A stretch of DNA of 64,000 bases from Mesorhizobium muleiense (GTDB taxonomy: Bacteria; Pseudomonadota; Alphaproteobacteria; Rhizobiales; Rhizobiaceae): NCBI RefSeq assembly GCF_900099905.1, contig NZ_FNEE01000029.1:1-64000 (forward strand), read 5' to 3'. The translations under genes were made by a program, and so were the position numbers. This document shows positions 27,701-37,002 of this stretch, piece after piece (position 1 is the first letter of the stretch; every line of letters starts with the position of its first letter). A model generated the notes under the pieces. It did no database searches, was not told the origin of the DNA, and was given only the letters and a program-made list of their open reading frames with translations.

Positions 27701-30433
27701 ATGGTCAGTTTTGGCGGTCTCGCCCGTAAGGTTTTCGGCTCCTCCAACGATCGCCGGGTCAAGTCGACCCGACCGCGCGTTGAAGCGATCAACGCCATGG
27801 AAAACGAGATGCGGGTGCTCTCCGACGCCGAACTGACAGCCCGCACGGAAAAATTCCGCCAGGACGTCGCCAACGGCGCCAGTCTCGACGATCTCCTGGT
27901 GCCGGCCTTCGCCACCGTGCGCGAGGCGGCGCGTCGCGTGCTCGGCATGCGCCCGTTCGACGTGCAGCTGATCGGCGGCATGGTGCTGCATAATGGCGGC
28001 ATCGCCGAGATGCGCACCGGCGAGGGCAAGACGCTGGTCGCCACGCTGCCCGTCTATCTCAACGCGCTCGCCGGCAAAGGCGTCCATGTCGTCACCGTCA
28101 ACGACTATCTTGCCACACGCGACTCCGAATGGATGGGCCGTGTCTACAAATTCCTCGGCCTTACCGTCGGCGTCATCGTCCATGGCCTGTCCGACGAGGA
28201 ACGCCACGCCGCCTATGCCGCCGACGTCACCTACGCCACCAACAACGAGCTCGGCTTCGACTATCTGCGCGACAACATGAAATACGAGCGCGCCCAGATG
28301 GTGCAGCGCGGCCACAGCTACGCGATCGTCGACGAGGTCGATTCCATCCTGGTCGACGAAGCGCGCACGCCGCTGATCATTTCCGGTCCGCTCGAGGACC
28401 GCTCGGAAATGTACAACACCATCGATGCCTTCATGCTGAAGCTCGAGCCGGCCGACTATGAGATCGACGAGAAGCAGAAGACCTCGATCTTTACCGAGGA
28501 TGGCACCGAGAAGCTGGAAAACCTTTTGCGCGACGCCGGCCTGCTCAAGGGTGAGTCGCTCTACGACGTCGAGAACGTCGCCATCGTCCACCACGTCAAC
28601 AATGCGCTCAAGGCGCACCAGCTGTTCCAGAAGGACAAGGACTACATCGTGCGCAACGGCGAGATCGTCATCATCGACGAATTCACCGGCCGCATGATGC
28701 CGGGCCGCCGCTATTCGGAAGGCCTGCACCAGGCGCTCGAGGCCAAGGAGCATGTGGCGATCCAGCCGGAGAACCAGACGCTCGCCTCCGTCACCTTCCA
28801 GAACTATTTCCGCCTCTACAAGAAGCTCGCCGGCATGACCGGCACGGCGCTGACCGAGGCCGAGGAATTCGCCAACATCTACAATCTCGACGTCACCGAG
28901 ATCCCGACCAATCTGCCGGTCATCCGTATTGACGAGGACGACGAGGTCTACCGGACCGTCGAGGAGAAGTACAAGGCGATCGTCAGGGAAATCAAGGAAG
29001 CCCGCGAAAAAGGCCAGCCTACCTTGGTCGGCACCACCTCGATCGAGAAATCCGAGCTGCTGGCCGCACGCCTGCGCAAGGAAGGTTTTGCCGATTTCGA
29101 GGTGCTGAACGCCCGCCACCATGAGCGTGAGGCGGCGATCGTCGCCCAGGCGGGTAAACCCGGCGCCATTACCATTGCCACCAACATGGCCGGCCGCGGC
29201 ACCGACATCCAGCTCGGCGGCAATGCCGACATGCGCATCGCCGAGGAGCTTGGCGACATGCCGGCCGGCCCCGAGCGCGACGCCAGGGAAAAGGCAATCC
29301 GCGACGACGTCGCCCGGCTGAAGGAGAAGGCGCTCGCCGCCGGCGGCCTCTACGTGCTCGCCACCGAACGCCATGAATCGCGCCGCATCGACAACCAGTT
29401 GCGCGGCCGCTCAGGCCGCCAGGGCGATCCCGGGCGCTCAAAATTCTTCCTGTCGCTGCAGGACGATCTGATGCGCATCTTCGGCTCCGAGCGCATGGAC
29501 GGCATGCTGCAGAAGCTTGGCCTCAAGGAAGACGAGGCGATCATCCACCCCTGGATCAACAAGGCGCTGGAAAAGGCGCAGAAGAAGGTCGAGGCGCGCA
29601 ACTTTGACATCCGCAAGAACCTGCTGAAATATGACGACGTCTCGAACGACCAGCGCAAGGTGGTGTTCGAGCAGCGCCTCGAGCTGATGGACGGTGAAGG
29701 CCTGTCCGAGACCATCGCCGAAATGCGCGAGGGCGTCATCGAGGAGGTCGTCGCCAAGGCTATTCCCGAAAACGCCTATGCCGAGCAGTGGAACGTCGCC
29801 GGCCTCAAGGCCGAGGTCGCCGAATTCCTCAATCTCGACCTGCCCATCGAGGACTGGGTCAAGGAAGAGGGCATTGCCGAGGACGACATCCGCGAGCGCA
29901 TCAGCCAGGCCGCCGAGACCGCTGCCAAGGAGCGTGCAGAGCGCTTCGGCCCCGACGTGATGGCCTATGTCGAGCGCTCCGTGGTGCTGCAGACGCTCGA
30001 CCATCTGTGGCGCGAGCACATCGTCAACCTCGACCACCTGCGCTCGGTCGTCGGCTTCCGCGGCTACGCCCAGCGCGATCCGCTGCAGGAATACAAGAGC
30101 GAGGCGTTCGAGCTGTTCCAGGCGATGCTGGGCAATCTGCGCCAGGCCGTCACCGCACAATTGATGCGCGTCGAGCTGGTCCGCCAAGCCGCCGAAGCGC
30201 CGCCGCCCGAGGCGCCCGACATGTTCGGCAGTCATCTCGACGGCACCACCGGCGAGGACGATTTTGATGGCGGCGAGACCGGCCTTCTGGTTCGCCAGGA
30301 GACCCACGCCACCGTCGCCCCCGAGAACCGCGACCCGCAAAACCCCGCCACCTGGGGCAAGGTCGGCCGCAACGAGGCCTGCCCGTGCGGGTCAGGGAAA
30401 AAGTACAAGCATTGCCACGGGGCGTTCGCGTAA
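27701..30433 (+). CDS. secA: preprotein translocase ATPase SecA
   Basis: A 910-residue motor that drives proteins through SecYEG. Walker A (MRTGEGKTLVATLP) lies near residue 105 and the DEAD-type box DEVDSILVDEARTPLIISGP near 210-225. The second nucleotide fold includes TNMAGRGTDIQLGGNADM. The C-terminal SEC-C zinc motif CPCGSGKKYKHCHG, which binds SecB and lipids, is intact. Length is normal for alphaproteobacteria. Confidence 0.98.
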   Translation: MVSFGGLARKVFGSSNDRRVKSTRPRVEAINAMENEMRVLSDAELTARTEKFRQDVANGASLDDLLVPAFATVREAARRVLGMRPFDVQLIGGMVLHNGGIAEMRTGEGKTLVATLPVYLNALAGKGVHVVTVNDYLATRDSEWMGRVYKFLGLTVGVIVHGLSDEERHAAYAADVTYATNNELGFDYLRDNMKYERAQMVQRGHSYAIVDEVDSILVDEARTPLIISGPLEDRSEMYNTIDAFMLKLEPADYEIDEKQKTSIFTEDGTEKLENLLRDAGLLKGESLYDVENVAIVHHVNNALKAHQLFQKDKDYIVRNGEIVIIDEFTGRMMPGRRYSEGLHQALEAKEHVAIQPENQTLASVTFQNYFRLYKKLAGMTGTALTEAEEFANIYNLDVTEIPTNLPVIRIDEDDEVYRTVEEKYKAIVREIKEAREKGQPTLVGTTSIEKSELLAARLRKEGFADFEVLNARHHEREAAIVAQAGKPGAITIATNMAGRGTDIQLGGNADMRIAEELGDMPAGPERDAREKAIRDDVARLKEKALAAGGLYVLATERHESRRIDNQLRGRSGRQGDPGRSKFFLSLQDDLMRIFGSERMDGMLQKLGLKEDEAIIHPWINKALEKAQKKVEARNFDIRKNLLKYDDVSNDQRKVVFEQRLELMDGEGLSETIAEMREGVIEEVVAKAIPENAYAEQWNVAGLKAEVAEFLNLDLPIEDWVKEEGIAEDDIRERISQAAETAAKERAERFGPDVMAYVERSVVLQTLDHLWREHIVNLDHLRSVVGFRGYAQRDPLQEYKSEAFELFQAMLGNLRQAVTAQLMRVELVRQAAEAPPPEAPDMFGSHLDGTTGEDDFDGGETGLLVRQETHATVAPENRDPQNPATWGKVGRNEACPCGSGKKYKHCHGAFA

Positions 30434-30435
30434 GC

Positions 30436-30725
30436 ACCCACTTCCCTTCTCCCCGTTCACGGGGAGAAGGTGCCCGAAGGGCGGATGAGGGGCGACGCCA
30501 ACGCCCACGATTAGCCAATCTCCCCACCCGTGGGGGGATGGCCGGCTGGCGAGAGGGGGGCGCTGTCCCGTCGACACCGGAAATGGGCCTTCAGCTCTTA
30601 TTTCTTTCCATCAGCTGGCCTGTCGTTTCGTCGCGTTCTGCCGCGAACGGTGAACATGGCACAAAGCCGGCGCCCCTCATCCGCCTGCCGGCACCTTCTC
30701 CCCGTGAACGGGGAGAAGGGAACAC
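30436..30725. repeat. RIME-like intergenic element with inverted copies
   Basis: CTTCTCCCCGTTCACGGGGAGAAGG at 30446-30470 (hairpin) followed by GGCGGATGAGGGGC recurs inverted at about 30672-30722. Between them a second motif (CTCCCCACCCGTGGGGGGATGG, GGCTGGCGAGAGGGGGGCGCTGTCCC) is of the kind seen many times in Mesorhizobium genomes. Together they fill the 366-bp spacer after secA; the first hairpin may terminate secA. No gene is supported here. Confidence 0.75.
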
Positions 30726-30799
30726 TCCCACCTCCCACCCAACCGTTTCTTAATGTGTTTTGACTACACCCAGACCCGAAAAGAAGCCGAAAACGGAGT

Positions 30800-32209
30800 G
30801 TGATCAGGGTGCGCTTTTCCGCGGCGACGACAGCCGGGCGGTTCCTGCCGCAGCGCCTTGCGCTGCGCGCAAAGCCGCTGCTTGGCCGCATCGATGCCGT
30901 GCTGTTCACCGCCGACGAGCGCGGCGAAGCCAGCCGCATGTCGCTGATCGCCTTTTCCATCCGCATCGTCAGCGCCGTCATCGCTTTCGTCAGTCAGGTG
31001 CTGATGGCGCGCTGGATGGGCTCGTTCGAGTATGGCATTTTTGTCCTTGTCTGGGTGACGATGGTCATCGTCGGCAATCTCGCCTGCCTCGGCTTCCACA
31101 CCTCGATCATCCGCTTCATTCCCGAATATCGCGAGCGCAACATGCTGGCCGAACTGCGCGGCATCGTGCTGACCAGCCGCCTGTTCGTGCTGGTCGCCTC
31201 GACGGCGATCGCCGGGCTGGGCGCGCTCGGCGTCTGGCTGCTCTCGCCCTTTATCGAGAACTACTATGTCGTGCCATTCATTCTCGGCCTCATCTGCATG
31301 CCGATGATCGCCATGTCCGACCTGTTGCAGGGGCTGGCGCGGGCCAACTCGTGGGCGCTGTTTGCGCTGGCGCCGACCTATCTGGTGCGGCCGGTGCTGA
31401 TCCTGGCGCTGATGGTGCTGATGCTTCTGGTCGGCTTTGCGCCCGATGCCAGGACGGCGATTTTCGCCTCGATCGCCGCCACCTATGCCACCACGCTCGG
31501 CCAGCTCATCGGCATCACTGCGCGCATCGGCAAAAAAATCCCAGCCGGGCCGAGGAAGCTGCTTTTCGCGCAATGGTTCCTCGTGTCGCTGCCGATCTTC
31601 CTGGTCGAAGGCTTCTTCTTCCTGCTCACCAATGCCGACGTACTGATGGTCGGCGCCTATATGAATCCCAACGACGTCGCCGTCTATTTCGCCACGGTCA
31701 AGACGCTGGCGCTGGTGCATTTCGTCTATTTTGCGGTCAAGGCGGGCGTTGCCCAGCGCTACGCGCAATTCACCCATGGCGAGCCGGAAAAGCTCGCCGC
31801 CTTCGCCCGCGAAACCGTGTCGTGGACGTTCTGGCCATCGCTGTTGATGGCGCTGCTGGTGCTGGTGCTGGGCGAGCCGATGCTGAGCTTGTTCGGGCCT
31901 GAATTCGTTGCCGGCTACCCGCTGTTGTTCCTGCTGGTCTTCGGCGTCGTCGCCCGCGCCGCCGTCGGTCCCTGCGAAAGCCTGCTCACCATGAGCGGCA
32001 ATCAGAATATCTGCGCCGCCGTCTACGCCATGACGCTGGCCTTCAACATCGGCCTAAATCTGGTGCTGATCCCGCTTTTCGGCCTGTGGGGCGCGGCGAT
32101 GGCCACCGCCTTCGCGATGATCTTCGAGGCCGGCGCGCTGTCCTTCACGGTCTGGCGCAGGCTCGGCATCGTCATGGTCATTTTCGTAGCCGCCAAAGGA
32201 GCCGCGTGA
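30800..32209 (+). CDS. polysaccharide flippase (MOP superfamily, Wzx-like)
   Basis: A 469-residue inner-membrane protein with about 12-14 hydrophobic helices. The first helix block SIRIVSAVIAFVSQVLMARWMGSFEYGIFVLVWVT matches Wzx/polysaccharide-synthesis exporters, which flip lipid-linked sugars. The start is a GTG at 30800 or a GTG at 30809; the latter has better spacing to GGAG. Its stop overlaps the start of the next gene (TGATG), so the two are coupled, suggesting a surface polysaccharide function. Confidence 0.88.
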   Translation: MIRVRFSAATTAGRFLPQRLALRAKPLLGRIDAVLFTADERGEASRMSLIAFSIRIVSAVIAFVSQVLMARWMGSFEYGIFVLVWVTMVIVGNLACLGFHTSIIRFIPEYRERNMLAELRGIVLTSRLFVLVASTAIAGLGALGVWLLSPFIENYYVVPFILGLICMPMIAMSDLLQGLARANSWALFALAPTYLVRPVLILALMVLMLLVGFAPDARTAIFASIAATYATTLGQLIGITARIGKKIPAGPRKLLFAQWFLVSLPIFLVEGFFFLLTNADVLMVGAYMNPNDVAVYFATVKTLALVHFVYFAVKAGVAQRYAQFTHGEPEKLAAFARETVSWTFWPSLLMALLVLVLGEPMLSLFGPEFVAGYPLLFLLVFGVVARAAVGPCESLLTMSGNQNICAAVYAMTLAFNIGLNLVLIPLFGLWGAAMATAFAMIFEAGALSFTVWRRLGIVMVIFVAAKGAA

Positions 32210-33489
32210 TGGCTGCCATCCCGTTGCTCGAGGAAACCAGCGGCGGTCCGGCCGGCACCCTGGTGTCGGGCCTCGCCGGGCTCGCCCGCGAAGCCGATCC
32301 CGCCCATATCGAATTGTTGGCCAACGGCCGGCCCCAGCGCAAACTGGCAATTTACGCCGCCTCCGCCGGCTTCGACCTGGTCGAGGAACTCGACTATCTC
32401 TGCGCCCGCACGATCGAGCCCAACGTGTTCTTCAACCCGCGCTTCCTGGCACCCGCCATGCCGCGACTGGAAGACCGCGAGGTGCGACTGGCGGTCATCC
32501 GCGACGGCGACGAATACCGCAACCGGCTGCGCTTGCTGGTGCCGTTCTCGGTGGAGCGGCCGGCGACGCCGCTGGGCGTGCGGGTGATGCGCACATGGTC
32601 GAGCCCGTTCGGGCCGATCGGCACGCCGCTGGTCGACCGTGACGATCCCGTCGGCGTCATCGAGGATTTCTTCGCGATGCTGTCGCGGCCGCATCTCAAA
32701 CTGCCAAAAGTCTTCGTGCTGCCCGACATCAGGCTCGACGGCCCGGTGGCCAGCCTGCTGGCCACCGTCGCCGAGACGCGTGGCCTGACGCTGGTCACCA
32801 CCGGCAAGGCCGAACGCCCGATGCTCGAAAGCGAGATAGACGGGGATGAGTATCTGAAGGCCTCGCTGCGCTCGCACCATTATCGCGAGTTCCGTCGCCT
32901 GAAGCGCCGCCTCGCCGACCTGGGCAGGCTGGAGCATCAGGTGGCGCGCGGACCGGAAAACATCCGCCACGCCATCGAGCGTTTTTTGACGCTCGAGGCC
33001 GCCGGCTGGAAAGGCCGCGAGCGCACCGCCATGGCCATCGACCGCTACCGCGCCGCCTTTGCCCGCGAGGCCGTGCACCGGCTGGCCGAACGGGACCTGT
33101 GCCGCATCCATTCACTGACGCTCGATGACCGCACCATCGCTTGCCTGGTCGTCTTCGTCGAGGCCGGCGTCGCCTACACCTGGAAGACGGCCTATGACGA
33201 GACGCTCGCCGCCTATTCGCCGGGCACGCTGCTGATGATCGAGGTGACCAGGCAGCATCTCGACGATCCCAACATCATGATGACCGATTCCTGCGCCGTG
33301 CCCGACCATCCGGTGATGAGCCGGCTATGGACGGAGCGCCGGCCGATCGGCACGCTGGTCCTCGGCCTGACGCCGGACGCCGACCGCCTCGCCCGCCAGG
33401 CGGCGTCGCAGATCCACCTCTACCGCGAAACCCGCAACATGGCGCGCCTGCTGCGCAACCGGGTGAAGAGCTTGCTGGGACGGCGGTAG
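32209..33489 (+). CDS. GNAT/FemAB-like (BioF2-type) acyltransferase
   Basis: A 426-residue soluble protein. The C-terminal half (about 245-400) resembles the GNAT fold of the FemAB/CelD (BioF2-like) group: a helix rich in basic residues (SHHYREFRRLKRRLADLG), then LCRIHSLTLDDRTIACLVVFVEAGVAYTWKTAYDE. CelD-like proteins are linked to exopolysaccharide or cellulose synthesis, which fits translational coupling to the flippase. It may acylate a sugar or lipid carrier; substrate unknown. Confidence 0.82.
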   Translation: MAAIPLLEETSGGPAGTLVSGLAGLAREADPAHIELLANGRPQRKLAIYAASAGFDLVEELDYLCARTIEPNVFFNPRFLAPAMPRLEDREVRLAVIRDGDEYRNRLRLLVPFSVERPATPLGVRVMRTWSSPFGPIGTPLVDRDDPVGVIEDFFAMLSRPHLKLPKVFVLPDIRLDGPVASLLATVAETRGLTLVTTGKAERPMLESEIDGDEYLKASLRSHHYREFRRLKRRLADLGRLEHQVARGPENIRHAIERFLTLEAAGWKGRERTAMAIDRYRAAFAREAVHRLAERDLCRIHSLTLDDRTIACLVVFVEAGVAYTWKTAYDETLAAYSPGTLLMIEVTRQHLDDPNIMMTDSCAVPDHPVMSRLWTERRPIGTLVLGLTPDADRLARQAASQIHLYRETRNMARLLRNRVKSLLGRR

Positions 33490-33495
33490 GGCAAA

Positions 33496-33685
33496 GTGCG
33501 GCTCCCCTTCTCCCCTTGTTGTGGGAGAAAGTGGCCTCGCGAAGCGAGGTCGGATGAGGGGGTGCTCCAGTGGCACCCAACAGCGCTCCGTCCAGTAACC
33601 GTCTTGGCGCTGCGCGCCAATCCACCGCCCGGGGCGAGTCACGGGCCTCGCCCGCCCTTCGGGCCCCACAAGGGGAGAAGACAGA
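33496..33685. repeat. RIME-like element, second locus
   Basis: CCCCTTCTCCCCTTGTTGTGGGAG (33503-33528), GGCCTCGCGAAGCGAGGTCGGATGAGGGGG, and an inverted end CCACAAGGGGAGAAG (33665-33679) enclose about 170 bp. It belongs to the same class as the element at 30.4 kb. The spacer 33490-34030 otherwise holds only the YoeB remnant and no intact gene. Confidence 0.7.
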
Positions 33686-33695
33686 GAGGGGCAGC

Positions 33696-33746
33696 GACGG
33701 CTGGTGGTCGCGGCGCATCATCCAGGACCATCGCCTGGTCTACCGC
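33696..33746 (+). pseudogene. C-terminal remnant of a YoeB/Txe-type toxin
   Basis: One frame reads DGWWSRRIIQDHRLVYR, which matches the conserved C-terminal core of YoeB-family ribosome-dependent mRNA interferases (G-x-W-S-R-R-I-x-x-E-H-R-L-V-Y). It retains the Arg of the catalytic set but lacks the N-terminal two-thirds and the terminal His-Tyr. The 17-residue match is embedded at the edge of a RIME-like element with no antitoxin gene, so it is a dead relic. Confidence 0.6.
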
Positions 33747-34030
33747 GCCGCCGCGTCGCTTCGCTCCTTGCTCCGGCCCGGGAATGACGAAGGCGCAGGG
33801 GGCTTACGCTAGTCACCAGCGCTGGAAATTGGCAGCTGCAGGCCGGACGGCAGCGACCGTCCACAGTCCCTTTCAGACTCAGTCGAAGAACTGTGTCGAA
33901 GGCCTAGGTCATCAGGGTTAATTCTCCCAACCAGCGGAAAGGATTAGCATCGGCGACAATCTCGGCCGCGCAACCAGCATCATTGCCGCCTCGGTCCTGC
34001 ACGGCCAGAACAAAAATCTGGGAGGAATGC

Positions 34031-34639
34031 ATGACGAAAACAATTCACTTCAGGTGTCGCAGTATTCTCGCTTTGACCGGCCTCATCGGCGCCTGCCTGA
34101 CTGCGGCCGCGGGTCAGGCCGCCGAGCCCGGCAAGGTCGAGATCGATGCCCTGAAACAATCGCTTTCGAAGTACGAAGACTACAAGGCCGCCATTCGCGA
34201 CCTCTACCTGTCGACGGTCGGATGCGTTTATTACAGCGGCGAAAAAGTGGCTGGAACTATGGATTACCCGAAGGGCGCGATGGGCATTCATTTCGTCAAC
34301 GTCGCGAGCGTCAGCCCGACACCAGATCCGACGCGCCCCAATGTCCTTATCTATGAGCCGGTCGACGGCGGCTTGCGCCTGGTGGCCGTGGAATGGCTTG
34401 TTCCGCTGACGCCCGACACCAAGGAGCCACCGAAACTGTTTGGACAGACGTTCCAGGGGCCGATGGAGGGGCATTATCCGCTTATTCCGGTGGAGTTCTA
34501 CCACTACGATCTTCACGTCTGGCTGTTCAAAGACAACCCGCTTGGAATGTTCAGCCCGACGAACCCCGACGTGAAATGCGACAATTACGCGTTTCCGATG
34601 CCGGAGCAGCCGACCAAGATGGTGCCGGGGCCGATGTAA
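34031..34639 (+). CDS. hypothetical secreted protein
   Basis: A 202-residue protein with a signal peptide (residues 1-32, cleavage near GQAAEPG) and a strong ribosome site (GGGAGGAATGC). The mature part contains an aromatic- and His-rich core (GIHFVNVASVSPTPD; LIPVEFYHYDLHVWLFKDNPLGMFSPTNPDVKC) and two cysteines (CVYY and KC) that could pair. I do not assign a family. It is the last gene before the left island junction at 34739. Downstream a perfect hairpin (34677-34704) may terminate it. Confidence 0.8.
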   Translation: MTKTIHFRCRSILALTGLIGACLTAAAGQAAEPGKVEIDALKQSLSKYEDYKAAIRDLYLSTVGCVYYSGEKVAGTMDYPKGAMGIHFVNVASVSPTPDPTRPNVLIYEPVDGGLRLVAVEWLVPLTPDTKEPPKLFGQTFQGPMEGHYPLIPVEFYHYDLHVWLFKDNPLGMFSPTNPDVKCDNYAFPMPEQPTKMVPGPM

Positions 34640-34676
34640 TGGCGACTTAGTCTACGCAATGGCCCGGCCTCAATTG

Positions 34677-34704
34677 GGTTATCCCAGGTGCGCCTGGGAT
34701 AACC
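34677..34704. terminator. perfect hairpin next to the left island junction
   Basis: A 12-bp perfect stem, GGTTATCCCAGG / CCTGGGATAACC, with loop TGCG lies 37 bp after the stop of the secreted-protein gene and 35 bp before the tRNA-Leu 3'-end duplicate. There is no T-run. It could be a terminator or a recombination-associated structure. Confidence 0.5.
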
Positions 34705-34738
34705 TCCCACCGAGCTTTCAAGGTGTCTCGGGTAGAAA

Positions 34739-34757
34739 ATGGTGCCCCTAGCCGGGA
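34739..34757. repeat. left attachment site: 19-bp duplicate of the tRNA-Leu 3' end
   Basis: ATGGTGCCCCTAGCCGGGA is identical to 60273-60291, which spans the CCA end, acceptor stem and T-stem 3' strand of tRNA-Leu(CAA). Sequence on the left of the T-stem differs from the tRNA, so this is a partial duplicate of the kind left by tyrosine-recombinase integration. It marks the distal end of the proposed 25.5-kb island. Confidence 0.75.
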
Positions 34758-34759
34758 GG

Positions 34760-35226
34760 CAAGATTTGAACCTTTTCAACGCTCATTCCGAAAGTGGGAC
34801 AGAATGGGCCTTTCAAGATCCTTATCTTTTTCGTCGAGATTGTCTCACCGAAACCTAGCTAGGACAGGACCTCTTCGATGACTGACCGGGACCAATCGAT
34901 AGCGATCGACCGGCTAACTTGCACGGCAAAGGGGTCGCAAGTTCAAACCGTGCCGCTGTAGACGTCACAGCATCGGAATGGCTTGAAAGGGGCCGAGAGC
35001 AGACCGGCAGCTTTGGGCTGCGAATATTCAAGATCGGACATTCAGGTTGGTGTGGGCATCGTCGTGACCTGACCCTGACCGGACCTTCCGGGACCGATTT
35101 TACTTTCAGAAACCGGACATTCGGGCCCAACCAGCGCGCATGACCCAAATCGGCCATTCCGGCCGCCTATTGGCGTCACGGAAGCGGACGTTTGCGGCTG
35201 GTGGAAGTAGCCGGGGCATTTCGAAG
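34760..35226. other. island left-end spacer with no intact gene
   Basis: No coding region is supported. A GTGGGACA sequence near 34794-34801 resembles the repeats inside the integrase 3' end and may be an arm-type site. At 34922-34950 a stem GCACGG/CCGTGC with GTTCAAACC looks like the T-arm of a tRNA fragment. The rest appears to be degenerate sequence. Confidence 0.4.
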
Positions 35227-35405
35227 CTAAAAAACCGGCGGTCTCGCGCACCTCGCCCCCATCCGAGCGAGCGAGTCCCGCTCCGCGATCTCCATCGCCG
35301 CCGCAAGGTTCTTCGCTCGATGAGCAGGAAGCCACCCAGATGCTCCTTGGTCTCTGCGAAGGGCCCGTCGGTCCAACTCGCCTTGCCGGCACGAACGCGC
35401 AATAG
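35227..35405 (-). pseudogene. YCII-related (DGPF) protein fragment, frameshifted
   Basis: The minus strand encodes VRAGKASWTDGPFAETKEHL then GGFLLIE, the DGPF signature of YCII-like proteins that accompany ECF sigma factors. The frame then breaks, and the continuation KNLAAAMEIAERDSLARMGAR is in the next frame. Comparing GAGCGAAGAAC with the expected GAGGCGAAGAAC suggests loss of one G. The N-terminal third is missing; the fragment begins just beyond the PRC-barrel stop codon. Confidence 0.7.
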
Positions 35406-35413
35406 AGGCTTCG

Positions 35414-35788
35414 CTACACCCAATACGGTCGAACGCCGTAGTAGTCGTAAACGCGGCGGCCACTCTCGGCATTCCAGTCGAAATCCTGGTCGCGAGCATA
35501 GCGCGGAGCGCCTTCAACTTGCTCCTTCGTGATGTCAATGCGGAAGCCTGCAAGGCTCTCGTCATAGTCGAGCTTCTGCCACGGCAGCGGATAGTAGTCG
35601 TCGCCAATTCCAAGAAAACCACCAAAGCTGAGAACGGCATAGGATACCCTGCCGCCCCTCTTCTCGAGGATCAGCCTTTCGACCTGCCCGATGTGATTTC
35701 CCTGGATGTCATAGACGTTGGTGCCGACGACCATGTCGCTGGCGATAAGATCGTGGGTCTCACGAATGTCGGGGTCCTGGTTTGTCAT
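35414..35788 (-). CDS. PRC-barrel domain protein
   Basis: A 124-residue cytosolic protein with one PRC-barrel domain (about residues 12-90; DMVVGTNVYDIQGNHIGQVERLILEKRGGRVSYAVLSFGGFLGIGDDYYPLPWQKLDYD, quoted in part). It ends in an aromatic tail (YDYYGVRPYWV). The start at 35788 has the ribosome site GGAAGGAG. Small PRC-barrel proteins are frequent in rhizobial stress-response regions next to CsbD-type proteins, as here; no specific role is known. Confidence 0.9.
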   Translation of the reverse strand: MTNQDPDIRETHDLIASDMVVGTNVYDIQGNHIGQVERLILEKRGGRVSYAVLSFGGFLGIGDDYYPLPWQKLDYDESLAGFRIDITKEQVEGAPRYARDQDFDWNAESGRRVYDYYGVRPYWV

Positions 35789-35865
35789 GATTTGCTCCTT
35801 CCCGTCGGTATGGAGCAAAAACGGGTCCGTGCCCTCGAAGTTCCAAGGATTGTGCGGACCAGCCG

Positions 35866-36305
35866 TTAGCAATCTTCTGGCTTGAGCGAGCGAACCATCC
35901 GGGTGACGACCGGATCGTAGGCAACTTTTTGCTCCATGCTGTAGTCCATCAGAAACATGGCGGCGCGATCGCCGCAACCGTTATGCCTCTGACACATCGG
36001 ATCTGGTCGTCTTTGATCCCCGAGTAACTTGCCCATTCACGCGTCAGCCGCCGATAGATGAATTTCCAGCCTTCTTTTTCGTCCTGACTGATCTGTTTCT
36101 TGACCTGAGGCAGGAAGTCGCTTTCGGCGACGTCGGTGCCCCAGACGGCGAGGAGGGCTCCGTCGGGGGATTGGAAGGCCGCGCCATCGCCGTCCTTTGA
36201 ACGATGCAACAGTTCGAACTCGGGCGGCACGTCGAAAACAAACCCAAACCTTTCGATGCCGAACTGCTGCCATTCCTGGGCCCCCGCCTGAGCGAAGGAG
36301 AACAT
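35866..36305 (-). pseudogene. hypothetical secreted protein gene with a frameshift
   Basis: From 36305 the frame reads MFSFAQAGAQEWQQFGIERF...GIKDDQIRCVRGITV and stops at 35949. In a shifted frame the sequence continues sensibly as CGDRAAMFLMDYSMEQKVAYDPVVTRMVRSLKPEDC to a TAA at 35866 (quoted across about residues 112-145). A hydrophobic signal-like stretch (LLVFSALMFSFAQAGAQ) extends upstream of the only ATG, so the start codon also looks damaged. Family unknown. The frameshift lies near 35960-35975. Confidence 0.55.
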
Positions 36306-36825
36306 TAGCGCCGAGAAAACCAGCAGGGTTCGGCCCCATGGCCCGGTTCTCTTATTTACCTTACACTAATGTAAACTGCGACAATGTAGGGATGTTCCGT
36401 TTTGAAGAATCGCCTCTTCAGTAGCCGCACAGGAGACGATTTTCACTGTCGCCGGAGGTTGGTAGAGTTGCACGTCGCGACCGGAAGAGGTCGCGAAATC
36501 GATGCCGCCAGGTGAAGTTCTAAACGGCAGTTTCAGACAGATCGGTTGTGCAGAATTGGCCGTTGACGTCCCAACCGGCAGAGTTGTTTAGCGCTCTAAG
36601 TCCGACCTTAAAGCATATCCAAGGCTTGGTGCGGGAAACCGGCATCGCCGCCGAACAAGGTCGCGAGTTCCGTGAACTTGGCAAGCGGCAAATGACCGAC
36701 AAGCCTGAAGTCACTGATGCGGGTGAGAACAGCCTGTGTAGGTGCTGCGGTCGGTGACCGTCAACGATCCGAATGTAAGGGTCTAGGCAGCAGGGCCGCG
36801 ATACGGTTGCGGCCCTGACGTCTGA
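36306..36825. other. 520-bp spacer, no gene recognised
   Basis: No frame resembles a known protein. The only structure seen is a perfect 9-bp hairpin CAGGGCCGC/GCGGCCCTG at 36791-36817, just beyond the CsbD stop codon, which may terminate that gene. Confidence 0.45.
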
Positions 36826-37002
36826 TCAACCCTTGAGACGATCCTTGATCTTGTCCTCGGTCTTCCCAAGGCCCTTCTTGGTGCTTTCGTCAAGCTTGCC
36901 GGCAGTTCCGCCGGCACTCATTTTCTTGTCACCAGCCGGTTTGCCAGGCTTTGCCTTCACTTCGCCGCTTTTCGCAGAGCGCTTCACTTCATCCTTGTTC
37001 AT
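36826..37002 (-). CDS. small basic CsbD-like stress protein
   Basis: A 58-residue, Lys/Gly-rich hydrophilic protein (MNKDEVKRSAKSGEVKAKPGK... KGLGKTEDKIKDRLKG). The composition and terminal KxEDKIKD pattern resemble CsbD/YjbJ-family general-stress proteins, though the family core is partial, so the assignment is tentative. A ribosome site (GGGAGAG) precedes ATG 37002. A hairpin downstream may be its terminator. Confidence 0.65.
   Translation of the reverse strand: MNKDEVKRSAKSGEVKAKPGKPAGDKKMSAGGTAGKLDESTKKGLGKTEDKIKDRLKG

Noticed and set aside
33496..33921. Open frames across the RIME-like spacer after the acyltransferase gene
   Set aside because: They consist of palindromic repeat sequence and a YoeB relic in another frame.
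34922..34950. tRNA-like T-arm (GTTCAAACC between GCACGG and CCGTGC)
   Set aside because: No D-arm, anticodon arm or acceptor pairing can be formed around it; at most a fragment.
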